Assembly: GCA_948567375.1 (NCBI GenBank)
Contig: OX419756.1
Span: 31,386,333 to 31,450,332, forward strand
Direction of reading: 5' to 3'
Length of the DNA stretch: 64,000 bases
Source of the DNA: Lunularia cruciata
Lineage: Eukaryota; Streptophyta; Marchantiopsida; Lunulariales; Lunulariaceae
Shown: positions 55,250 through 64,000 of the stretch, one piece after another
How the letters are laid out: each line of letters opens with the position of its first letter
Position numbering within the stretch: the first letter of the stretch is position 1
Translations under genes and position numbers: made by a program
Notes under the pieces: generated by a model
The model's input: only the letters and a program-made list of their open reading frames with translations
Database searches by the model: none
What the model was told of the DNA's origin: nothing

Positions 55250-55850
55250 TAAGTGATGGAAATTTTTCCCCTAAATCTGCAATTTTTTACCTAATTTCTA
55301 CAAAATTTGACCGAAAACAAAAAATATCATACATGGTCAAAGATATTGGATCCCAATGACAATTTTGAGTCCAATAACATCCATTGATCTCCCAAATATT
55401 GCTCACTAAAGACCTAATTTGTTGCTTAGCTAACCAACACTACTTTAAAAAGGTCATTGAGTCCAAAATATTGTGAAATTCTACGAAGAAAGGACCCTAC
55501 TTAGTTTCTTCCATGTGATCCTCTTCCATAGCTCTTTGATAAATGACATTGCACTATATTTGCAATTTTTCACCCAAAATTTAGAATTCATCACCTAATT
55601 TTTGCAAAATTTGATTTAAAGCACAAAATGTTTTACATGGGCTCATTGATCTTGGATCTTAGTGGCAATTTTGAGTCCAATTGTATCCATATAGATTTTT
55701 TAAATATTTCTTACCTAAGACCTGATTTTAGGGTTTGTGCTTATCTAGCCATCACCACTTATTATATTGTGAAATTCTATGAATAAAGGACCCTCTTGAG
55801 TTTCTTCTATGTGATCTTCTTCTAGAGTTATATCATAAAATGTCATTTCC
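55250..55850. repeat. tandem duplication, period about 296 bp
   Basis: ATTGTGAAATTCTA.GAA.AAAGGACCCT begins at 55,470 and again at 55,766. TTTTGCAAAATTTGA/TTCTACAAAATTTGA and AATTTTGAGTCCAAT also recur at matching offsets. Confidence 0.75.
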
Positions 55851-56553
55851 ATTACTACCTTAGAAAACTTTTTGGAAAATATAATGACCCTTCTTGCTAA
55901 CTCAATCTCCAAAAAACTCCTTCTCTTTCTTTCAAATCACTCTTGATGTTGATAATCCTTCTCTCACTCTCTCCCTTCTTATTCAAATCCTTCACACTCT
56001 TTACCTCTTTTGTCTTCTTCAAAACCTCTCTCTCTCTCTCTCTCTTCCCTTCAACCTTTGCTCCACTCTTTTGGTGATGCATCCAAAAACCCAAATATTT
56101 ATGCTTTTGAACATGTTGTTTGAGACCTCAAGACCTTCAACTCCCAAAGCTTGAATATCAACTCTCTCAAAATCCACTGGTATAAATAACCAAATATCTT
56201 TTATAAATCCCAGTCCTAATGGATTAATAGTAAACCAGCAAAACTTCCACAAAAGTTCCAAAAGTATTTATACCAAAAAAAACACTCCTCATATAAGTGG
56301 ATACATTTAAAAAAAATTCCAAAGATGTATCCACTAAAATCAGTAATTCCCTTAAAATTTCACATTCTCAAACTAAAATCCATAGTTTCTTATAGTTCAC
56401 TTAGATTTCACTATTTGAGATGTTATATCTTGCAAAATTTTATTTATATATATCATTGGATTAAAAAGAAATTTTGATGTGATGCACCTTGCACAAACAA
56501 AAATTTCATTCATATATTGGTGCATGTTGCATACTCCAAAATTTTGATAATGT
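55851..56553. other. AT-rich with (CT)n microsatellite
   Basis: A (CT)10 run at about 56,026-56,045. A minus-strand frame at 56,019-56,261 is mostly a translation of this repeat and is not a gene. Confidence 0.5.
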
Positions 56554-56830
56554 GATGCATCATGTGTAATTGACACTAAGATCACTCTATAAAATAAAAT
56601 CACTCTAATTGAAATCAATAAATCTAAAGTGTGACTATAATTTATGGAACATGAATCACTAAGAAAATATGCCAAAGGTGATGCATCCTACTTAGTTGAC
56701 ACTAAGATCACTCTATAAAATAAAATCACTCTGATTGAAATACATAAAACTATAGTGTGATATAGTCACACTATAGAACATGTATGCAACATGAATCACT
56801 AGGAAAATGTGCCAAACATGCACTTATGCT
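56554..56830. repeat. tandem duplication, period 126 bp, with perfect palindrome
   Basis: GATGCATC..., ACACTAAGATCACTCTATAA and AATCACTCT.ATTGAAAT recur with starts at 56,554 and 56,680. In the second copy CTATAGTGTGA-TATAG-TCACACTATAG (56,750-56,776) forms a perfect 11-bp inverted repeat. Confidence 0.8.
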
Positions 56831-59800
56831 AGTCATAGAGGCGTGCACAACCAATGTAGTTGATGCATTCCATAGACTCTTAGAAACATCAAAACATCAT
56901 CATGAAACTCAAATTTGAACATAATGGCTTGCTTTATTGCAGTAAATTACTATATATTTATTTATATTTATTTATTTATTTAAATTCTTGGATTTAACAA
57001 ATTGCCTAGTTGGAGGTTGAACGTAAGACAATGGTGCAAAATAACATTTCTAGTCATTTCTATGTATTCTTTATGGGGCTCGACAACACCTACAAATTCT
57101 GAATCTCCCTCCTCCATAAAATTGTCATCTCCTTCTACTCATATGTCTTAGTTGTTGAAAAGAAATTGCATAATATTATGCAAACAAGAACACACTTCAA
57201 CAAATATGAATTTTTGGAGAGGTCACTTAATTGAACTCTATTTTCTATCAATGAATGCAATCTTGCTTTTAAGATTCATATGCACTGCTCTTTAAGGACT
57301 CTCTTTACACATTGACCTTCTCTTAGGAGCATGCTTATTTGAAAGATAGAAGAATATGACATATAAGCATATAACACAAATCCCCAATAAGTATTGATGT
57401 TTGGTTAAAAAAATTACAATCTCCTCTCCTATTCAAATCACTCCAAATTGGAGACCTATGCAAGCAAGCCATATCATGGGATGATCCTAGAATCCCTTAT
57501 ACAAACAAAATCATGAATGAATCTCACCATATCTGTGAACTACAAACTAGGACTATAAGCTAAGTACCAAAAGCAGATCTAAAACCAAGCAACAAACAAA
57601 CTTTGGCATCAAGTAAAACTCAACAAATCCAAAACATCATGCACCTTATCTTCAAGAAAATGTATTATTCTCCTCCAATCATCCCACATACTTGTTTATT
57701 TATAAAATAAAACCCCTTATTGCTTAAATAAATTTCATCGTCAATGGTAGGTTTCTATGCTAAGGATAGTAAGTTATCATCCCCTAATCTTATGCAACTC
57801 TGGACCTTTTTGTGCAAAAGCAAAGGATATTGTTCCTATCCCCTTGCTATCGGGCACTTTCTCGCACACCTGTCTCCCAGAAAAGGAGGACTATATAGTG
57901 TAAGGTATTTTGCTCTTAAAAGTTATCACTCGCTCTTCACGCTACGAACCGACAAATATATTTTAAGCACTAGAACTTTAAATTACAATCCTCTATCATT
58001 AAATGTCGAACGGTTGGCTGTGTTTCTATGATCTGCTTTTAATGACATCATTTCATTATTTTCAAGGATTGAAAACATTACAGGTTACTTTTACCTTCTT
58101 CAATCGCACCTAAGAATATATGATGAAAAACAGTAGAGCAAAGGAAGTCAGAATTACTTGAGTTTAGTGTGATATTTCTTATACCCAATATCAAAATTTT
58201 ATTATTTTATTTTAGTTATATAGTTTAATTCCAGAGTTAGTAAAGAATGTAGAGCCTAGTATTATTAGTTCATCCAGGATGGATACTATTTAAAAATAAA
58301 AGAATAAATGAAAGAATAAAATTAGTTATTAAAGTTATTGTGGAACATACTATTGCTTATGAACGTAAAAAGGACTATATATATGATATATATGATATTC
58401 AAACTATGTTGACATTAACCAAATGCTTGATAGCAAGAATATAAATTATCACAAGTTATAAGAGAACTTTAAATTTCTTTTTTATCTTTCAATAATGTGG
58501 TTATTTGAATTGCTTGGATCATCCAAAATTAATTAATAAAATAAAATGCTGAATATCTTTAGTGGAAGAAGTGTACAATAGCTGTACAATTCTAAGCAGC
58601 TTAATAGTCAGTTCTTAAATAAACGATTTGTGATTTTAAACAAGTTCTAGAATTCAAGGTTGGAAAAGAGATCATGACCTTCACATGCAACATATATGAG
58701 AAATTGGGGCCTTCTACAAGGAGATTGGATTACAAAATTGACTAAAAATGCACTCTTACTTTTGTATTTCTTCTCAAGAAATTAATTATTAATATTTTTT
58801 AATCTAATTAGCTAAAATTTTAATTGGAATCTTAATAATGGTTTTTTTTTGCAAATTGATGAGATGCTTAGAATGTTTTTTAAGAAATTTTATTAAAAAA
58901 AATAGAATTATTGTTTGCAAGAGAGGCTATCAATAATACAAAGTTTCAACGCTTACATATTTAACTATTATTATCTGCCAATGTTTGAGGTAACCATGCA
59001 CAGAAAGAAAACCGTGGTCTTCTATTTGCATGAAAAGCTCTGAAATTGTTTGTGTTGTTTTAGGGCTCAAACTTAGGTTGCAAAGAGACCCATAAATTAA
59101 CCCCATTAGTTCTCAAAAATAGAATCAAGCTATTTCTTTGGATTTGCATGTAGTATCATCCAGTCATCAATTTTGACATGTACATTCCTTACTCTACGTA
59201 ATTTTTTCTAATGTATGAGTGTTTAAAAATTGTTAATGTATGTTGATACAAGAATTTTATCACAGGCTTCTTAGACACTACCCTTGTAGAGGATATTGTC
59301 CATGTGGATGACCTTCCTTTACTAGGAGATCCATAGGTGACATTTGGTATACTCTTCTCTAGTATTGCTTATCAGCGAATTACCTCCTCTGCACAATTCC
59401 CCCTTCCTTGACCTTCCTATCACATTTGAGTGCCTTTGATAGGAGGATTATGGGAATCTTTGGTGATATTATTGGAACAAAGACATTTGAATGTGTGACA
59501 AGGGATTTGGCATGTTGATAGATATCTATATCAATCTTGTGTGGAGGGGTTGGCTTGATATCTATGGAAGAGATGGCACCTATAGCATTTTTGGGTAGTT
59601 GTGCTTTCTTGGAACTCCTACTTTCCTTTTTTTTGTGTGTGTGTTGATAGGCCAATTTTGAGACCTATGTAACAAAGGTGGAGGAGAGATCCTTTTCTCT
59701 CCAGATGTTATTGCGATAGACAATAGATAGTTTGCTTTCCATCTTTTGTTTCACTATCTTTAAGTTTATAGTCTTCCTTGATGGAGCAACAATGTCAACA

Positions 59801-60420
59801 TATGCTACATTCTCTCTTAGTGGACTCGTCCATTCCTCAAGCTACTAGAGCACGTCTTTGCTCTTGCTCTGGCAAGGGTGCAAGCTTTTGGATCCTAGCT
59901 TGACTATGCATTAGGGCGTTCCAACTCGCAATAGCTACTTTCTCTATAGCAATGAGGTTTGGTCCACCCATCTGCAACTTCATTACTCACTTGTGAGTGT
60001 GGTTCTAGACTAGATGCAGTTGCGGTCCATATGCCATGATGTCTTTTTGGAGGACACAAGATAACTACCCATGATGCTATTAGGGACATAGTGTTTGCTA
60101 TGGCATGAGAGAGTGGACACTAGGCTTTGAGGGAGCATTTTTTATGCTTTGCAGACAACAAGTGTGAAGGTAGACTTATACTTGGTTCGAGATGATTAGG
60201 TGATGATAGCAAATGTTGTGGATACGGAACTTATGCATGATACAATTTTGGAGTGAGTGATTACCCATCTCCTTGGATGGGCAGCGATTGCAGCAGTAGC
60301 TTGCAAGGTCTCCAAGTATATGGGTATGTAGTGAGGTCACCTCTTTGTATGTAGCCTTGGAGTTATATGGAGCAATGGACATGACGTTTAACACATTTGT
60401 TAGCAAGTGCACAAGAGCTT
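56831..60420. other. AT-rich intergenic, no gene recognised
   Basis: Short frames (57,744-58,031 plus; 59,380-59,655 minus) lack domains. The 59,280-60,400 stretch is less AT-rich and may hold decayed coding sequence, but I could not read a family from either strand. Confidence 0.45.
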
Positions 60421-60722
60421 ATCATGTTAGGCGTCAAGGGGTACCACTCTCACTCTCATAATTTTTAGTATATTTTAGATAACATGTGTCCATTTCTCTA
60501 CAGAGGGCAGTGGCTGGTGCAATTCATAAGAGAACAAACACATTAGGTGATGCTTCTTTGGATGCTCTAGTTGTTTGTAGATTGTATGACTTGCATAGCT
60601 TGGATATCTTAGGTGCAATAGGGCATATTTCTCATATCAACTCCATTGGGGCTTAGCACCATTTTATCTTTTTTGTCTCACCCTTGTGTGGCTTGATGGA
60701 GTCTTCCCATCAAGCCATACAA
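60421..60722 (+). repeat. long inverted repeat, left arm, ending in hairpin motif copy 2
   Basis: It matches the reverse complement of 63,145-63,425 along its length: ATGTTAG.C.T.AAGGGGTACCA, TTTTAGATA.C.TGTGTC, then the coding-looking TATGA.TTGCATAGCT.GGATATCTTAGGTGC, and GCTTAGC.CCAT. It ends in TGGCTTGATGG-AGTCTTC-CCATCAAGCCA, a perfect 11-bp-stem hairpin. The downstream copy of CCAAGCCATACA repeats part of the stem. Confidence 0.75.
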
Positions 60723-63144
60723 GGTTCCCACCAAGCCATACATTTCTATGCGGTTGCCCTTACTCCATATGTCAGAAGTGAAACCCTTGTATCTAATATT
60801 AGACAAACTGTTGATAATTGTTTTGAGCTGCTTATGAACGTTTGTTCCGGCTAAAGCCCATCCATGAATACAAATGGTTCTTCGAGTTCATTCAACTGTA
60901 ATATATAGATATTCATTTACTTATGCGTTGGATCGTATGGTTCCTTCGTATGGATGTATGTGTATTTTCTACTTCCCTAACACCTTATCTTTAAATATGT
61001 ATTCCGTTTTTATGAAATGCAGATATTACTTAGGTACTTATGAAATAGATGCAATTGATAGCTTTGGGGATTTACCCTGAATAAAGAAACAAAACTTTTT
61101 ATTCTAAAGATAAGATTTAAATCACAAACCTTAGCTCATGTATATAGCCACGTTCCTAGTACGCAACATTCTAGTATATTTGTAAATACTATCTTCTGTT
61201 CATCTAGAATCGAATGAAATATAAAGGTTTGATACTTTAGAGAGCTTTAATTGTATTTTACAGGGCAGATAAACGTATTCCTAAGGTTAATGCGCGAAAA
61301 GAATAAGAGATTAGCCCAAGAAGTACTTAAAAGAAAGTGCTAACGGCAAGGGTACCCTTCGGGCAATAAGAAACTGAAAGATGGATTTTTTAATAAAATT
61401 TTACATATATTCTGATAATTTTAGTGAGATATTTATATGGGTATTTTATAGACTGTACCTTTTAGAAGAATCTACAATTTGATAGGTGGGCATCGAAATT
61501 CCTTAGAGAACAAGTTTCTAACAGGTCCTTGATTCCATGCTGATGCCATACATACGGAAGGAAAACCCGCGATCACCCCGTTTTGTTCAATATTGAAATT
61601 TTTTAAATGTTATTCATCTCATAATATTTATTAATATTTATAAGATTTTGTATGAATCAAAATCTTATTTCCATATCTATTACTGAATAACTTAAGTTGA
61701 GAGACTCTTTTAGGCGAGATTTTGACGATAGATGGTTGAGTGCATATTGGCATGGAAAACGAATTGTATGCTTTACAGGCTGCATGCAAGAGCAGATTTA
61801 TGTATGGCCGTTGTTGTTCAGAATAGATTTTTACATCATGTGGATGGATTCCAAGTTACACATAGACGTAAAAATTACAAGCCCAACATGACAAATATTT
61901 TTGTGATGGATTACTCATCCTAGGATATAGACCACTTAGCATATTAGCAAGGAAGCAAACAATTGTTATAAAATAAATGGCGGATGTATTATTAATAAGC
62001 TAATCCATAATAATAATAATAATAATAATAAGAAGCTAATACATAATTAATCCATCAGAAAGTTTTTCTTAAACCATGTAACACTTCCATTCAACTACAT
62101 CAAAAGTTTCAAAAATCAATACAGCCGCGTAGAATGTCACTATAATATAGGCATGCCAAGATTTTTCTCGACTTCATAAATTCTCTTGTAGTGATATTTG
62201 TAACTTACAGAGTTTCCCCAAAATACTGCGATGACATACGTATATTTTCCTTCAATTGCCGTACGTTTATATATCATATAGATTACTTAGCTTCTTTTTA
62301 TAGAATATTCCATATTTCATAGATCATGAATGAATATTTAAAAGTGCTACTCTCTTAGTTATAAGTTATGGACGTATTAGTATTAAATGGTTGCTATTTT
62401 GTATGAAATATTTTAAGAACTGAACATATCTTTAATTTCTGATCATGTAAATATTTGAGTAATTTAAATGAATTCGTGTTTTGTCCTACGCGGTCGCCCT
62501 ACTCTATTTAAATGAACAATCGCCATGAAGTATAGGTTTGCATATCTCACGTATCGATAACCATTCAGGATAAATTTTAAGTTATAAAGAAATGATCTAC
62601 CAAACATAAATAAAAAACATAGTCAAATTGTATCCCTTTATAGCATTACCTTTAATTAGATTTCAAGTAAGCAATATTGTATATATTTTCCAGTATTCTT
62701 GAAATTGGAAAGGTATAAGTATAGTTTTGGATTACGGAGGTTCTATCTAAAATCCTACAAATTGAAAAATTCTCAATTTGGGATTTGGTGCTTAGTTCAA
62801 TATAATATATAATCAGTTATTATCTAAGTTGTAAATTTAGATAATAACTGTCTTTGTCTTTGTGTGTTTTGTTTTCATATCTTAGAACTTATCTTATCAT
62901 CATAAAATATTCTTTGACGAACTCGATTTATTTACATAAAATAAGAATTATACAGAATCTGTGTGATAGTTAAACTAAGAAATACAAATTAATATAAAAA
63001 TGATATATTTATGGAAGATTGCAAATTCTTCAAAACCTTTACATGTGTAAGTGAGAGTGGTATTCTACTGGTTTTTACCTCTTTTTTTCACCATTGTATA
63101 GCTTGATGATTGAAAAAGGCAACTGCGTAGGATAAATGAAGGAG
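60723..63144. other. AT-rich spacer between inverted repeat arms
   Basis: No gene recognised. (TAA)n microsatellite at 62,007-62,031. Frames at 60,874-61,080 and 61,697-61,923 have no recognisable domain. Confidence 0.5.
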
Positions 63145-63425
63145 GGGAAGACCCCATCAAGCCATACAAGGGAGAGACAAAAAAGGTAACATGGAGCTAA
63201 GCACCAATACAGTTTGTATTAAAAATCTACCCTACCGCACCTAAGATATCCGAGCTATGCAAATCATACGATTTACACACAATTGGAGTATTCGAAGAAA
63301 CATCATCTAATGAGATTATTTTCCTATGGATTGCACTAATTATTGACTTTTGTAGAGCTCTAGACACACGCTATCTAAAATAAACTATAAAGTATGAAAG
63401 TGGTACCCCTTAAGACTAACATAAT
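63145..63425 (-). repeat. long inverted repeat, right arm, with hairpin motif copy 3
   Basis: Reverse-complement partner of 60,421-60,715. Starts GGGGAAGACCCCATCAAGCC, then ACAAGGGAGAGACAAAAAAGGTAA, and ends GGTACCCCTTAAGACTAACAT. Divergence from the left arm is substantial (several indels) except in the hairpin/terminal part. Confidence 0.75.
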
Positions 63426-63485
63426 AAACTCTCGCGCCCTCTCGCTTGTCGGGGTGTTCACCTTCTTTGTATAGGTTATCCTCTC

Positions 63486-63556
63486 GAGGCTTAGCCCCAT
63501 TTTATTTCTTTTTGTCTCATCCTTGTGAGACTTGATGGGTCTTCCTATCTTTCCGC
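63486..63556 (+). repeat. dispersed hairpin motif, copy 4
   Basis: GAGGCTTAGCCCCATTTTAT, TTTTTGTCTCATCC, GACTTGATGGGTCTTCC: same order as copies 1-3, in plus orientation. Confidence 0.65.
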
Positions 63557-64000
63557 CACGGTTACCTTTTTCTCTTTGTACGCGTATTCTTTGTCCAAGC
63601 GAAATAACTTTCAGGAAGGAGCAAGGCCTGCCCGAAGCTTCTTCTCATGTGCATGTTTAAGGCCTGTTAGCACAGCATTGTCGTCTGCAAGATCTGTACT
63701 ATAGAATCTAGAAGAGGAGAGATGGCGCAAGAAGAGTACTAAGTGAAGTCGATCCTATCTTCATTCATGTCTTCGTTTCATTCTGAGATACCATCCTAGA
63801 ATAGACCAAACTGTATTCCCCTACCGCATCAGAGTACGTCAGACATCAACCATTTGACCAATCGGATCAGAAGGTCTTTTATAAAGAATCCAGACAATTA
63901 CTATCAATGAAATCCGCTGGTTTCCACTCACAGTCAACATCCTGAGGGACCTGTTTATGAACAGACACTGTTGTCAACTCACTTACAGTCCCACCAATCG
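63557..64000. other. unassigned right end of window
   Basis: Somewhat less AT-rich than the preceding 5 kb. No ORF or motif I can support. It may be the edge of the next low-repeat island. Confidence 0.35.

Noticed and set aside
56019..56261. Minus-strand ORF ending in a Glu-Arg repeat
   Set aside because: The repeat is the translation of a (CT)n microsatellite.
57744..58031. Plus-strand 95-codon ORF
   Set aside because: No recognisable motif and isolated in AT-rich DNA. Compatible with chance.
59380..59655. Minus-strand 91-codon Lys/Ile-rich ORF
   Set aside because: I could not link it to a family or extend it through neighbouring frames.

Overview
The window looks like nuclear DNA of a land plant: a plant-type MEKK1-class MAP kinase kinase kinase gene with seven GT-AG introns sits among decayed plant LTR retrotransposons. 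I cannot fix the species. A non-angiosperm such as a moss is possible, but that is a guess. I recognise only one confident cellular gene. No rRNA, tRNA, CRISPR array or bacterial-style operon was seen.

Layout. Positions 1-5,343 hold a minus-strand Ty3/gypsy element that runs off the left edge: gag-protease-reverse transcriptase with an extra zinc-knuckle ORF upstream of gag, a primer-binding site and one LTR. Positions 5,344-20,040 are a cluster of a second LTR family (LTR-A, five copies a-e) in alternating orientations. Four copies of a long coiled-coil ORF (called aORF here, copies i-iv in map order i, iii, ii, iv) lie just upstream of the LTR on their 3' side, and there is one gag segment. 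A fragment of a third LTR family (LTR-B) lies at 15.85-16.57 kb. A probable Ty1/copia LTR with an initiator-Met-type primer-binding site lies at 20.3-21.9 kb.

Positions about 21.9-37.4 kb form the least repetitive island. The MAPKKK gene (25,885-29,989, minus strand, 8 coding exons, 873 aa) has two short upstream ORFs, a G-quadruplex motif upstream, and small tandem duplications downstream. Around 34.9-35.8 kb is an old 538-bp tandem duplication carrying a possible DNA-transposon remnant.

Positions 37.4-57 kb are repeats again, with a three-layer nest. A minus-strand coiled-coil ORF (about 41.3-54.0 kb) is interrupted by a plus-strand gypsy element C (42,608-53,082, TSD TGGCT). Element C is interrupted in turn by a complete minus-strand gypsy element B (44,271-50,926, TSD GCTTC, both LTRs, PBS, PPT, gag, protease, RT, RNase H, integrase). 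The LTRs of family C contain contiguous perfect heat-shock elements upstream of a TATA box. Positions 57-64 kb are AT-rich, with a roughly 290-bp inverted repeat (60.4 and 63.1-63.4 kb) that includes a short hairpin motif also found beside the MAPKKK gene at 23.2 kb.

Nearly all retroelement ORFs carry stops, frameshifts or lost catalytic residues, so the mobile DNA is old and mostly inactive. The MAPKKK gene is intact by every check I could make by eye.
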